From: Aerococcus agrisoli
GTDB lineage: Bacteria; Bacillota; Bacilli; Lactobacillales; Aerococcaceae
Reading direction: 5' to 3'
Assembly (NCBI RefSeq): GCF_003797145.1
Contig: NZ_RKMG01000021.1
Coordinates: 283 to 35,696 of the forward strand
Length of the DNA stretch: 35,414 nt
Shown: piece after piece, positions 16,660 through 27,567 of the stretch
How the letters are laid out: each line of letters begins with the position of its first letter
How positions within the stretch are numbered: position 1 is the stretch's first letter
Notes under the pieces: model-generated
Told to the model about the DNA's origin: nothing
Seen by the model: the letters and a program-made list of their open reading frames with translations, nothing else
The model's database searches: none
Position numbers and translations under genes: made by a program

Positions 16660-16688
16660 TTGATAAATGGTCTCATAGGGGATTTAAT
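16660..16688 (+). promoter_or_regulatory. gshF operon promoter
   Basis: TTGATA (16660-16665), 17-bp spacer, TTTAAT (16683-16688). It is divergent from rarA and gives a leader of about 75 nt. Confidence 0.6.
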
Positions 16689-16772
16689 GATAAAATGAAT
16701 CGAACGGCCGAAGCGCATCATTTTTAGCGTACAGATGCTAGGTTAGTAGAGTATATGAGGAGTTAGTGCAAT

Positions 16773-19073
16773 ATGGATTGGTTACAAACATTCATTCAAC
16801 AAGCAGATATGAAACACGCCTTTAAGCAGGCATCAGTAGGGATCGAACGCGAAGGGCACCGCATCACACCAGATGGCGATTTAGCCTTAACACCACATCC
16901 TAAGAAAGTCGATGGATCTACAACAGCATTCTATATCCAACGCGACTTTGCTGAATCCCAATTAGAGTTGGTTACACCACCTTCATATACGTCAAGCGAG
17001 GTTTTAGAATGGTTGCAAGCAATTCATGAAGTAGCCATCGAATCATTAGATAACGACGAACGGATTTGGCCATATTCAATGCCACCAAAATTACCCAATG
17101 TCGATCAAATTAAAGTCGCAGACTTAGAAGACTTGGATGCAGTAGCTTATCGAGACTATTTAGTCGAAGCGTACGGTAAACAATTACAGATGATTTCTGG
17201 CATTCATTTTAATATGCAAATTTCTCCAGAATTCATTGGAAAATTGCATCAAGAGCTTGTGGAAAAGCATGATGACCAACGTTCAATAAAAGACTTTCAA
17301 TCAGACTTTTACTTACGTTTAGCACGCAACTTCTTGCGTTACCAATGGCTATTGGTTTATCTATTTGGGGCAGCGCCTGTGGCGGATGCATCTTTTTATC
17401 GTGACAAAAATGACACCTTTGAACAAGGACCAGTTCGTTCAATCCGAAACTCTCATCTAGGCTATGTAAATAAAGCAGACGTAACCTTTACCTATGACAA
17501 TCTTGAAGATTATGTCGCTTATTTAGAGGCTAATGTAGCTAACCATCATTTAATTGCTGAGAAAGAATTTTACTCAAATGTCCGTTTGCGTGGTGCCAAA
17601 AAAGCACGCTCGCTCTTAACAACAGGTATTAAATACCTAGAGTTTCGTTTGTTAGATATTCAACCGGATGCACCATACGGGATTAAAGCGAGTGATATCG
17701 ACTTTATGAAGTATTTCATTCTATATTTAATTTGGTCTGATAAAGACAGCAACATGGATGATGTCCGTTATGGTATCGAAATCAAAACAAAAGTGGCTGA
17801 AGAAGGTGCTTTTGACGTTACGAGCATGCAAGCAGAGGGACGTGCCTTATTAGCTGACATGCAATCCATGCTTGAAGCTATTGATGCTGATCAAGCGATT
17901 ATTGATGTAACAAATCAAATGCAAGCACGTATTGAAGACCCTAGTCTAACACCAGCAGCCCAAATGATGACAGCAATGAAAGATATTGAAGGTTATTTGG
18001 CAACAGGTAAAAATTTTGCAGAAAAAGTTTTCCAATCTGCATGGGAGAAACCATATGCGCTTGGTGGCTTTGAGGACATGGAATTGTCAACACAAATCCT
18101 GATGTTTGATGCCATCCAAGAGGGTTACCAATTTGAAATTTTAGACCGCGATGACCAAATGCTACGCTTTAGCTACAAGGGACATCAAGAAATCGTCAAA
18201 AATGGTAATATTACCAGCAAGGATCCTTATGTTGCACACTATGTGATGGAAAATAAGGTTGTGACAAAGCGTGTGCTAGCTGAGGCTGGTTTTAATGTGC
18301 CACAAAGTTTAGAATTCAAAGATATCGACCAAGCCATGAAAGTGGCTGATTTATATACAGATAAAGCTTTTGTGATTAAGCCAAAATCAACCAATATGGG
18401 CTTAGGTATTTCCATTTTTAAACATGGCGCAAATGCTGCTGAATTTAAAGAAGCTCTAGAGATTGCCTTTAAAGAAGATGGCGCTGTTTTAATCGAAGAT
18501 TTTGCTTTTGGTACTGAGTATCGTTTTTACGTACAAGACGGCAAAGTATTGTCTATCGTAAATCGTATCGGCGCAAATGTTGTCGGTGATGGTAAATCTA
18601 CATTAGAAGAATTAGTTGCCTTGAAGAACCAAGACAGTAAACGTGGTCATGATCACCGTTCACCACTAGAGATTATTGCGCTGGGTGCAATCGAGGTGAA
18701 TACTTTGAAACAGCAAGGTTACGACGTTTCTAGTATCATACCAGAGGGAGAACAAGTCTTTTTACGCGAAAACTCAAATATCTCCACTGGTGGAGATTCT
18801 ATTGAAATGCTTGAAGCAATGCATGATTCGTACAAAGAAATTGCCGTGAAGATGGCTGAAACTTTACAAGTGAATATTACTGGTCTTGATTTGATGATTT
18901 TAGATATTGATGCACCAGCGACTGATGATAATTATGCGTTGATTGAAGCGAATTTCAATCCAATGATGATGATGCATATTTACCCTGCATTTGGCCAAGG
19001 TAAACGTATTACAAAAGACTTATTACAATTTTTATATCCGGAAAAAACAAAATTTACAGGAGGAACAGAATGA
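16773..19073 (+). CDS. gshF: Bifunctional glutamate-cysteine ligase/glutathione synthetase GshF
   Basis: Makes glutathione from Glu, Cys and Gly with two ATP in one protein. Residues 1 to about 430 form the gamma-glutamylcysteine ligase domain (SVGIEREGHRI, QLELVTPP, GIHFNMQIS, RNSHLGYVNK). Residues about 480-760 form the ATP-grasp glutathione synthetase domain (YVAHYVMENKVVTKRVLAEAG, VIKPKSTNMGLGISIF, ALIEANFNPMMMMHIYPAFG). Length 766 matches GshF of streptococci, listeriae and enterococci. AGGAG precedes the ATG by 12 bases. The stop codon overlaps the start of the cysteine desulfurase (ATGA), so translation is likely coupled. This places a cysteine-consuming and a cysteine-cleaving enzyme in one operon. 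Confidence 0.96.
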   Translation: MDWLQTFIQQADMKHAFKQASVGIEREGHRITPDGDLALTPHPKKVDGSTTAFYIQRDFAESQLELVTPPSYTSSEVLEWLQAIHEVAIESLDNDERIWPYSMPPKLPNVDQIKVADLEDLDAVAYRDYLVEAYGKQLQMISGIHFNMQISPEFIGKLHQELVEKHDDQRSIKDFQSDFYLRLARNFLRYQWLLVYLFGAAPVADASFYRDKNDTFEQGPVRSIRNSHLGYVNKADVTFTYDNLEDYVAYLEANVANHHLIAEKEFYSNVRLRGAKKARSLLTTGIKYLEFRLLDIQPDAPYGIKASDIDFMKYFILYLIWSDKDSNMDDVRYGIEIKTKVAEEGAFDVTSMQAEGRALLADMQSMLEAIDADQAIIDVTNQMQARIEDPSLTPAAQMMTAMKDIEGYLATGKNFAEKVFQSAWEKPYALGGFEDMELSTQILMFDAIQEGYQFEILDRDDQMLRFSYKGHQEIVKNGNITSKDPYVAHYVMENKVVTKRVLAEAGFNVPQSLEFKDIDQAMKVADLYTDKAFVIKPKSTNMGLGISIFKHGANAAEFKEALEIAFKEDGAVLIEDFAFGTEYRFYVQDGKVLSIVNRIGANVVGDGKSTLEELVALKNQDSKRGHDHRSPLEIIALGAIEVNTLKQQGYDVSSIIPEGEQVFLRENSNISTGGDSIEMLEAMHDSYKEIAVKMAETLQVNITGLDLMILDIDAPATDDNYALIEANFNPMMMMHIYPAFGQGKRITKDLLQFLYPEKTKFTGGTE

Positions 19074-20200
19074 ACGGCATTTATTTAGATTATGCGGCCA
19101 CTACACCAATGGATCCAGAAGTCATTGATGTTGTCGCAAAAGCCATGCAAGAAGATTTTGGGAATGCGTCTAGTTTATATAAACTAGGTCGTGCTTCTAA
19201 ACAAAAAGTAGAAGGGGTTCGTCGCTTAATTGCTGAAACTTTGAATGCTAAAGTTGACGATATTATTATTACTTCAGGTGGGACAGAATCAAATGACTCT
19301 GCGATTTTACAAACAGTGAACCGTTTGAAAGAAAAAGGTAACCATTTAATTTCAACAGAAGCGGAACACTCAAGTGTCTACCAAACCATGCGTCATCTTG
19401 AACGTCAAGGGATGGAAGTAACCTATCTAGCTTTTGATGAAGAAGGGCATATTAACTTTGATGAATTGAAAGCTGCGATTCGCCCAGATACCATCCTCGT
19501 TTCGATTATGGCAGGAAACAATGAAGTTGGTTCATTGCAAGATATTCAAGCAATCGGGGATTTATTGCATGAACGCGATATCTTTTTCCATACAGATACA
19601 GTCCAAACTTATTTGAATGTGCCACTAGATGTGGAAGCATTGCATATCGATGCTTTATCGATGTCTGCACACAAAATTTATGGGCCAAAAGGTATTGGGT
19701 TTATGTATTACCGTAATGCGACGGCTGATTATGCACCATATGTAAAAGGTGGGAACCAAGAAAATAAAAAACGTGCGGGGACAGAAGCCTTGCCTTTAAT
19801 TATTGGTATGGGTAAAGCCATTGAAAAACAATACAACAATATGGCAGGTCATCAAGCACATTTAAATGAAATGCGTGAATACTTCTTAGCAGGTGCGAAA
19901 GAACGCGGCATTGAATTACAAATCAATGGTCCGAAAACAAGTGAGTTGGCGCATGTGTTAAATGTTTATTGGCCAAATCACCAATCAGACCAAGTCTTAA
20001 TCAAATTAGACTTACGTGATGCCTACTTATCAGCTGGATCAGCTTGTACGGCAGGATCATTAGAACCTTCACGTGTATTAGTTTCAATGTACGGCGAAGA
20101 TTCACCACGCGTGGCCCAAAGTTTACGTATTTCCTTTGGTGAACCAACAACGACTGAAGAAATCGACCAAATTTTAGATATTTTCGAATCTATTAAGTAA
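19070..20200 (+). CDS. Cysteine desulfurase (IscS/NifS type, YrvO-like)
   Basis: A PLP enzyme that takes sulfur from cysteine, leaving alanine, and passes the persulfide to an acceptor. The PLP lysine is Lys202 in SAHKIYGPKG, and the catalytic cysteine is Cys326 in SAGSACTAGS, on the long loop typical of class I (IscS-like) enzymes. Length 376. It starts within the last codons of gshF with AGGAGG upstream. It lies upstream of mnmA, as yrvO does in Bacillus, where YrvO feeds sulfur directly to MnmA for tRNA 2-thiouridine; the same role is inferred here. A separate role in Fe-S assembly is possible. Confidence 0.94.
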   Translation: MNGIYLDYAATTPMDPEVIDVVAKAMQEDFGNASSLYKLGRASKQKVEGVRRLIAETLNAKVDDIIITSGGTESNDSAILQTVNRLKEKGNHLISTEAEHSSVYQTMRHLERQGMEVTYLAFDEEGHINFDELKAAIRPDTILVSIMAGNNEVGSLQDIQAIGDLLHERDIFFHTDTVQTYLNVPLDVEALHIDALSMSAHKIYGPKGIGFMYYRNATADYAPYVKGGNQENKKRAGTEALPLIIGMGKAIEKQYNNMAGHQAHLNEMREYFLAGAKERGIELQINGPKTSELAHVLNVYWPNHQSDQVLIKLDLRDAYLSAGSACTAGSLEPSRVLVSMYGEDSPRVAQSLRISFGEPTTTEEIDQILDIFESIK

Positions 20201-20219
20201 TCAATAGGGGGGAAAAGAA

Positions 20220-20564
20220 ATGGCATTTGCAACAAAAGTGCAATTAAAAGGTGCAGATAAAACTTTTAAACTAGCGGATACGGTAAAAAAATATACCTTG
20301 CGTGACTACGGTTTTCAAGAAGGCAAACAAGGTAATTTTGAATTTGAACGTGTGGTCAAACCTACTTTCAATGATAGTCGTGAAGTCTTGTTTAAAATGA
20401 AGGTAGCGGCCGATTTGTCTGGTTTTACCATGACGGTAACAAATCTAAATGGTATGCAAGTAGTCAATGTTTACAAGAATGATACCTTACAACCACTAAG
20501 AGAAGCTGTGGAAAATTTACAAGCAGATCTTGTTGAACGTGGCGTACTTGAAGAAATTGCTTAG
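20220..20564 (+). CDS. DUF1831 family protein
   Basis: A 114-residue protein of the DUF1831 family, seen in lactobacilli and relatives between a cysteine desulfurase and mnmA. The function is unknown. The sequence is soluble, alpha-beta, without Cys, signal peptide or membrane segment (MAFATKVQLKGADKTFKLAD at the start, VVNVYKNDTLQPLREAVENL near the end). It starts 19 bp after the desulfurase with ribosome site GGGGGGAAAAG, so it belongs to the gshF-desulfurase operon, and ends at a terminator. Conserved position suggests a helper in sulfur transfer or tRNA thiolation; this is inference from context only. Confidence 0.88.
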   Translation: MAFATKVQLKGADKTFKLADTVKKYTLRDYGFQEGKQGNFEFERVVKPTFNDSREVLFKMKVAADLSGFTMTVTNLNGMQVVNVYKNDTLQPLREAVENLQADLVERGVLEEIA

Positions 20565-20585
20565 AATACAATGATATATAGAAGA

Positions 20586-20614
20586 AAAGTGAGCTTATTG
20601 CTTGCTTTTTTTTA
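20586..20614 (+). terminator. Terminator of gshF operon
   Basis: A 9-bp stem AAAGTGAGC/GCTTGCTTT (20586-20594 with 20600-20608, G-T pairs included), 5-nt loop and T run. Confidence 0.82.
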
Positions 20615-20677
20615 TATTGGGTATATACTTTAGACTTGTGATTTTATATCTACTATCAACCAGAAATACGACCTTAA

Positions 20678-21850
<1,173 letters not shown>

Positions 21851-21907
21851 TCAGACCCTTAACACTTAACATATATTCAGACGATGCAATTCAATAACTA
21901 ACATATC

Positions 21908-21939
21908 AGAGGCGTGATGTCATGGTCACGTCTCTTTTT
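21908..21939 (+). terminator. Terminator after mnmA
   Basis: A 10-bp stem AGAGGCGTGA/TCACGTCTCT (21908-21917 with 21926-21935), 8-nt loop and T run. Confidence 0.9.
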
Positions 21940-21992
21940 GTTGTGTGCAGACAAAATGACCAAGGATTTTTGCCTTTCAGCGAATTTCGCTA

Positions 21993-22001
21993 TGGTATAA
22001 T
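21993..22001 (+). promoter_or_regulatory. recD2 promoter (extended -10)
   Basis: TGG followed by TATAAT (21996-22001). The best -35 candidate, TTGCCT (21970-21975), has a 20-bp spacer, so the extended -10 probably carries the activity. Confidence 0.6.
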
Positions 22002-22040
22002 AGGCAGGATGATAAAAGTGAGAAAGGGGGAATTGCCAGT

Positions 22041-24560
22041 ATGAATATAGACCAAACAAACGCGCCACAGGTGGATTATGTCATTGGTGAAGTGAAGGCA
22101 ACTTTCTTCTATAATGAAACAAATTTCTATCGGGTAATGTCGGTATCGGTGGACGAAACCAATACCATGTATTCAGAAAGTGAAATTGTCATGACTGGGA
22201 ATTTCCCGACAATTCAGGACGGCACAACCTATCTATTTAAGGGAAAACTTGTTGACCACGCCAAATACGGAGTGCAATTTCAAGTAGTTTCCTATGAAGC
22301 AAAACGTATTTCGTCCAAAGAAGGACTTATACGCTATCTATCTTCTGAACAATTTCCCGGAATTGGGGAAACCTTAGCCAGCCGCATTGTGGATGCCTTT
22401 GGGGAAGAAACGATAGAAGTCATTTTGAATGAACCTGACCGCCTAAGTGTTGTAAAAGGTTTATCCAAAAAGACGCGATTATTACTTCATGAACGCATTA
22501 AGGCACAGCGAGGCAATGAACAAGTCTTCGTAAGATTGGCTGAAATGGGCTTCTCATCTCGTTTAGCTGCCCAAATTTATGGGCTTTATCATAATGAGGC
22601 CATTACTATCATAGAAGAAAATCCCTACATATTAATCGATGATATTCGTGGTTTTGGTTTTCAAAAAGCAGATATCATTGCCTTAAATATCGGATTTCCT
22701 TTAGATTCACCAGTGCGTATTGCTGGGGCGGTTATGTTTGTGTTAAATCACGCGACCTTTGAGTCCGGAAATACCTATGTGATGGAAAAGCCCTTAATCG
22801 AAAAAACGCAAGAAGTCCTGATGCAAGGGCAAAGCCAGTTTATTGATGCGGAGGCCATTGCGGATACCATTTCCGATATGAATGAGACAGGGCGTGTCAT
22901 TTTATCAGAAGAGGGACGGGTAGCCTTACCAACCTTGTATTATGCTGAGGTTGGTATTGCCAAAATGATGAGCAAAATGCAACAACCACAATATCAACCA
23001 TCCTATCCAGGTGTTGATTTAGATGAAGAAATTCAAAAATTAGAAGCGGACTTTGGGATTCAATACGGGAATGCCCAAAAGAAAGCCATTAAAGAAGCCT
23101 TAACATCGAAAATGTTTATTCTAACGGGGGGACCCGGTACAGGGAAAACAACGGTGTTGAATGGTATTGTGCAATTATATGCACGTCTAAATCATATTTC
23201 TTTAAATGTGGAAGAGTATGATCCAGGTGCCTTTCCCATTTCCTTAGCGGCACCAACTGGTCGTGCAGCTAAGCGGATGACAGAGATGATTCATTTGCCA
23301 GCATCTACTATTCACCGCTTGTTAGGTTTAACGGGTGAAGATGATGACCGTGAAGATTCGGATGAATCTGGCTTTATGTTAGAAACCGATTTGTTGATTA
23401 TTGATGAGATGTCCATGGTTGATACATGGCTGGCCTTCAAATTATTAACAAGTGTACCTTCTTTTATGCAAGTGATATTTGTAGGAGATAAAGACCAGTT
23501 AGCTTCAGTAGGTCCTGGTCAAGTTTTAGCAGATTTATTATCGTCACAGACAGTGAAAACGCGGGAACTTGATGAAATTTATCGTCAAAAAAATCAATCG
23601 ACAATTGTTCAGTTAGCACATGAAATTAAACAAGGTGTTGTACCTAAGGATCTGATGGTCAATCAATCAGACCGGTCATTTTTCAAGGTATATGCCGATC
23701 AAATTGTTGATTTGGTGGCGATTATTGCTAAAAAAGCTATCGATAAAGGCTATAATAAACGGGATATCCAAGTTCTAGCGCCACAATATAAGGGGCAAGC
23801 GGGTATTAATGCCTTAAATGAGCGGTTGCAAGCCGTCCTCAATCCCAATACAGATGGGAAACGACGTGAGTTGGCCTACTTTGAACAGATATTCCGCGTT
23901 GGCGACAAGGTGTTACAACTAAAAAATCAGGCGGAAAAAAATGTTTTCAATGGAGACTTGGGTGAGATAGTAGCCATCTTTTTCGCAAAAGAAACGACCA
24001 ACAAAGTGGATGAAATTGTGGTCAAGTTTGATGAGACTGAAGTGACCTACGAACGAAATGATTTTGCTGAAATTACTTTGGCTTATTGTACATCGATTCA
24101 TAAGTCGCAAGGGTCAGAGTTTCCGATTGTAATTGTGCCGCTTGTACGTCAACATCACCGGATGCTCAAGCGAAATCTTTTATATACAGCAATTACGCGT
24201 GCCAAGCAGTCCTTAATTATGTGTGGCGACCCCGAAGCATATCAAATTGCCATTCAAAATGTGGATGCAAGTCGTCAAACACAACTGAAGGATTTCCTAC
24301 TTGAAAGTAGCGAAACGTTAGAAGCTTTGGCGGGTGAAGAAGATACCGGTGTTGTCGTTGACATCGTGGATGGTGGTACACGAGAGTCTAATGAAAAAGG
24401 TAAAACACCAATGCGTTATGATCGAGTTGTGGGAGAAGCGGAAAGTCAAGCTGAGCCAATAAGTGAAGCCAAAGATTTCCATTTGACGGCTGACATGGTG
24501 ATCACACAAACGATTGATCCGATGATTGGTATGGCAGGTATTAGTCCGTATGACTTCTAG
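22041..24560 (+). CDS. recD2: ATP-dependent DNA helicase RecD2
   Basis: A 5'-3' superfamily 1 helicase with roles in replication-fork maintenance and repair, found in bacteria without RecBC. An N-terminal region (about 1-320) carries an OB-like segment and helix-hairpin-helix motifs (FPGIGETLASRIVDAFG). The helicase core has Walker A LTGGPGTGKTT (about 357-367), motif II IIDEMSMVD, motif III GDKDQLASVGPG, motif V-VI AYCTSIHKSQGSEFP and LLYTAITRAKQ. A C-terminal tail of about 70 residues is acidic and low in complexity. Length 839 is typical. It follows mnmA as in Bacillus, but the TPR gene (yrrB) that usually separates them there is absent. Confidence 0.95.
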   Translation: MNIDQTNAPQVDYVIGEVKATFFYNETNFYRVMSVSVDETNTMYSESEIVMTGNFPTIQDGTTYLFKGKLVDHAKYGVQFQVVSYEAKRISSKEGLIRYLSSEQFPGIGETLASRIVDAFGEETIEVILNEPDRLSVVKGLSKKTRLLLHERIKAQRGNEQVFVRLAEMGFSSRLAAQIYGLYHNEAITIIEENPYILIDDIRGFGFQKADIIALNIGFPLDSPVRIAGAVMFVLNHATFESGNTYVMEKPLIEKTQEVLMQGQSQFIDAEAIADTISDMNETGRVILSEEGRVALPTLYYAEVGIAKMMSKMQQPQYQPSYPGVDLDEEIQKLEADFGIQYGNAQKKAIKEALTSKMFILTGGPGTGKTTVLNGIVQLYARLNHISLNVEEYDPGAFPISLAAPTGRAAKRMTEMIHLPASTIHRLLGLTGEDDDREDSDESGFMLETDLLIIDEMSMVDTWLAFKLLTSVPSFMQVIFVGDKDQLASVGPGQVLADLLSSQTVKTRELDEIYRQKNQSTIVQLAHEIKQGVVPKDLMVNQSDRSFFKVYADQIVDLVAIIAKKAIDKGYNKRDIQVLAPQYKGQAGINALNERLQAVLNPNTDGKRRELAYFEQIFRVGDKVLQLKNQAEKNVFNGDLGEIVAIFFAKETTNKVDEIVVKFDETEVTYERNDFAEITLAYCTSIHKSQGSEFPIVIVPLVRQHHRMLKRNLLYTAITRAKQSLIMCGDPEAYQIAIQNVDASRQTQLKDFLLESSETLEALAGEEDTGVVVDIVDGGTRESNEKGKTPMRYDRVVGEAESQAEPISEAKDFHLTADMVITQTIDPMIGMAGISPYDF

Positions 24561-24579
24561 GTTGTAAGCTGAGAAAAAC

Positions 24580-24609
24580 TTGACAAAAACCGCTATATGT
24601 CAGTATAAT
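24580..24609 (+). promoter_or_regulatory. alaS promoter
   Basis: Perfect TTGACA (24580-24585), 18-bp spacer, perfect TATAAT (24604-24609), the strongest promoter match in the window. Confidence 0.9.
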
Positions 24610-24615
24610 TTGTAG

Positions 24616-24843
24616 GTAAATGGCTGGAAAGCCGACAAGCAGAAAGAACCATATTTTATTGACCCTTAGCGAGAGTGATTAGGTGCAAGCACTCAACCAA
24701 TAAAATGCTCTCTTTCTATATTCATTAGTCGAAAGACTACGCGCTAGCGTTATCCAGCAACTAGAGAGGTAATGTAAACATAGCATTGCAAATGAGGTGG
24801 TACCGCGCAAAGTCGTCCTCAATTTGCAGGGCTATGTTTTTTC
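24616..24843 (+). promoter_or_regulatory. Alanine T-box leader of alaS
   Basis: A T-box riboswitch that lets alaS be transcribed when tRNA-Ala is uncharged. The T-box sequence GAGGTGGTACCGCG lies at 24794-24807. Stem I uses TTTTATTG/CAATAAAA (24654-24661 with 24698-24705), and the specifier GCT (Ala) sits at 24707-24709, one base after that helix, with AGAAAG/CTTTCT below. The bulge TGGT fits a tRNA with A73, as expected for alanine. The terminator pairs ACATAGC, TGCAAAT and GAGG with downstream CCTC, ATTTGCA and GCTATGT (24778-24836), followed by a T run. It fills the whole 300-bp space between recD2 and alaS. Confidence 0.95.
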
Positions 24844-24860
24844 TATTATAGGAGGAAAAT

Positions 24861-27503
24861 ATGAAACAATTAACATCAGCAGAAGTACGCCAATTGTGGT
24901 TAGACTTCTGGCAAACAAAAGGTCACAGTGTAGAGCCAAGTGCTTCTTTAATCCCAGTTCAAGATCCATCTTTATTATGGATTAACTCTGGTGTCGCAAC
25001 GCTTAAGAAATATTTTGATGGATCAGTAGTACCTGAAAATCCACGTATTACCAACTCTCAAAAATCAATTCGTACAAACGATATCGAAAACGTTGGGGTT
25101 ACAGCTCGTCACCATACTTTATTCGAAATGTTAGGTAACTTCTCAATCGGGGACTACTTCAAAGCAGAAGTTATTCCTTGGGCATGGGAATTCTTAACTG
25201 ATGAAAAATGGTTAGGTTTAGAACCAAGCAAGTTATACATGACTTACTATCCAGAAGATACTGAAACAGTAGAATTATGGAAAAAGACAACAGGTTTGTC
25301 TGATGACCATTACGTACCAGTAGAAGATAACTTCTGGGACTTAGGTGCTGGTCCATGTGGTCCGGATACTGAAATTTTCTATGACCGTGGTGAAAAATAC
25401 CAAGATTTACCAGACGAAGATCCTGAAATGTATCCAGGGGGCGAAAATGAACGTTACTTAGAAATCTGGAATATCGTATTTTCACAATTTAACCATTTAC
25501 CAAATGGTGAATACGTGCCATTGAAACATAAAAACATTGATACGGGTATGGGTCTAGAACGTATGGTATCTGTTATCCAAGATACACCAACAAACTTTGA
25601 AACAGACCTATTCATGCCAATTATTGAAGCTGTTCAAGCATTGGGTACAAAAGCAAAATATGGTGATTCAAAATTAACTGACGTATCATTTAAAGTAATT
25701 GCTGACCACGTACGTGCCGTTACTTTTGCAATCGGTGACCGTGCTTTACCATCTAATGAAGGTCGTGGCTACATTTTACGTCGTTTAATTCGTCGTGCAA
25801 TTATGCATGGCCGTCGCTTAGGTATCAAAGGTAACTTCTTAGCACAATTGGTACCAGTTGTGGCTGACATTATGGAAGCATATTACCCTGAAGTAAAAGC
25901 TGACCAATCATTCATCCAAGATGTGATTGTGACAGAAGAAAATCGTTTTAACGAAACCATCAATGAAGGTGAAGCGATTATTGAAGAAGTTATTTCAAGC
26001 TTAAAATCTGCACATGAAAAATTAATGCCAGGTGAACAAGCCTTCAAATTATATGATACATATGGTTTCCCATTAGAATTAACACAAGAATACTTAGAAC
26101 ATGCTGGTATCGAAGTTGAATTAGATGGCTTTGAAAAATCAATGCAAGAACAACGTGATCGTGCACGTGCAGCGCGTAAATCATCAACTGGTATGGCTGT
26201 ACAATCTGACATTCTTGGTGAAATTGATGTTGACTCTGCATATGTTGGTTACGACCAATTAGAAGTTGAAACACGTATTAACACAATTCTTGCTGAAGAT
26301 GCCTTTGTATCACTAGCACAAGCAGGTAGCGAAGTATATGTTGTTGCAGACCAAACACCATTCTATGCTGAAATGGGTGGACAAATTGCCGATACTGGTG
26401 AAATTGTTGACGAAAATGGCCAATTAATTGGTAAAGTCGTAAACGTTGTTCGTGCACCAGGTGGTCAACACTTGCATGAAGTTGTGCTTGAAGCACCATT
26501 AGTATTAGACCAAACAGTTGTATTGAAAGTGGACCGTCGTCGTCACCATTCAATTGAAAAGAACCATACTGCGACACACTTACTTCACCAAGCTTTAAAA
26601 GATGTCTTAGGGGACCATGCTAACCAAGCAGGTTCATTAGTAACTGAAAACCACTTACGTTTTGACTTCTCTCACTTCGGCCAAGTAACACCGGATGAAT
26701 TAGTAGAAATGGAAGCAAAAGTAAACCAAGCTATCGCAGATGCTTTCCCAGTTGTGACAACTGTTACTACAATTGACCAAGCTAAAGCTGCAGGGGCACA
26801 AGCATTATTCGGTGAAAAATACGGTAATGAAGTACGCATGGTCGATGTGAACCATTGGTCTATCGAACTTTGTGGTGGTACACATGTCGCTAATACGGCA
26901 GAAATTGGGGTATTCAAAATCACTTCTGAATCAGGTATCGGTGCAGGTGTGCGTCGTATCGAAGCTGTTACTTCTTTAGCAGCAATTCAAGAATACCAAC
27001 AACAAGAAGCAATTCTGAAAGAATTAGCTGAAGGCTTAAAAGTGAAGAAATTCTTTAACTTAGTAAGTCGTTTTGCACAATTCAGAGAAGAACATAAAGA
27101 AACAGTTCAACAATTAGGTGCATTACGTGATAAAATGAATGCGCAAGCAGCAGGTCAAATTTTTGATCATGTAGAAGAAGCTGGTGACTTAACTATCATT
27201 GCACAAAACGTACCAAATCGTTCTATGGATGATTTACGTAAAATTGCTGATGAATGGAAACAAAAAGCATCTTCTGATGTATTAGTTTTAGCAACTTCAG
27301 CCGATGAAAAAGCCAACCTATTAATTGCGGTTAGCCCTAAAGCAATCGAAGCTGGCGTTAAAGCTGGTGACTTGATTAAACAAGTGGCACCGAAAATTGG
27401 CGGTGGCGGTGGTGGCCGTCCAGATATGGCCCAAGCAGGGGGTAAAAATCCAGCTGGTATCGCCGATGCACTTGCGTTTGCAAAAGAAATTATCGCTAAA
27501 TAG
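24861..27503 (+). CDS. alaS: Alanyl-tRNA synthetase
   Basis: Charges tRNA-Ala. It has the class II catalytic domain at the N-terminus (LWLDFWQTKGHSVEPSASL, RHHTLFEMLGNFS, the GMGLERM motif 3), then the editing domain with the zinc-site motifs THLLH (about residues 571-575) and CGGTH (about 671-675). The C-Ala domain ends with the Gly-rich GGGGGGRPDMAQAGG. Length 880 is standard. Ribosome site AGGAGGAAA. The gene follows its own promoter and T-box. Downstream ireB and ruvX keep the conserved Firmicutes order. Confidence 0.98.
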   Translation: MKQLTSAEVRQLWLDFWQTKGHSVEPSASLIPVQDPSLLWINSGVATLKKYFDGSVVPENPRITNSQKSIRTNDIENVGVTARHHTLFEMLGNFSIGDYFKAEVIPWAWEFLTDEKWLGLEPSKLYMTYYPEDTETVELWKKTTGLSDDHYVPVEDNFWDLGAGPCGPDTEIFYDRGEKYQDLPDEDPEMYPGGENERYLEIWNIVFSQFNHLPNGEYVPLKHKNIDTGMGLERMVSVIQDTPTNFETDLFMPIIEAVQALGTKAKYGDSKLTDVSFKVIADHVRAVTFAIGDRALPSNEGRGYILRRLIRRAIMHGRRLGIKGNFLAQLVPVVADIMEAYYPEVKADQSFIQDVIVTEENRFNETINEGEAIIEEVISSLKSAHEKLMPGEQAFKLYDTYGFPLELTQEYLEHAGIEVELDGFEKSMQEQRDRARAARKSSTGMAVQSDILGEIDVDSAYVGYDQLEVETRINTILAEDAFVSLAQAGSEVYVVADQTPFYAEMGGQIADTGEIVDENGQLIGKVVNVVRAPGGQHLHEVVLEAPLVLDQTVVLKVDRRRHHSIEKNHTATHLLHQALKDVLGDHANQAGSLVTENHLRFDFSHFGQVTPDELVEMEAKVNQAIADAFPVVTTVTTIDQAKAAGAQALFGEKYGNEVRMVDVNHWSIELCGGTHVANTAEIGVFKITSESGIGAGVRRIEAVTSLAAIQEYQQQEAILKELAEGLKVKKFFNLVSRFAQFREEHKETVQQLGALRDKMNAQAAGQIFDHVEEAGDLTIIAQNVPNRSMDDLRKIADEWKQKASSDVLVLATSADEKANLLIAVSPKAIEAGVKAGDLIKQVAPKIGGGGGGRPDMAQAGGKNPAGIADALAFAKEIIAK

Positions 27504-27567
27504 TGGTGATTTCTTGTTAATACTTGTATAATTCGGTAAACTATAGATAATATTTGGAGGTGTTCTG

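Noticed and set aside
26278..26577. Frames on the - strand within alaS
   Set aside because: They are antisense to a fully conserved synthetase domain and have His/Gln/Leu-rich translations typical of shadow frames.
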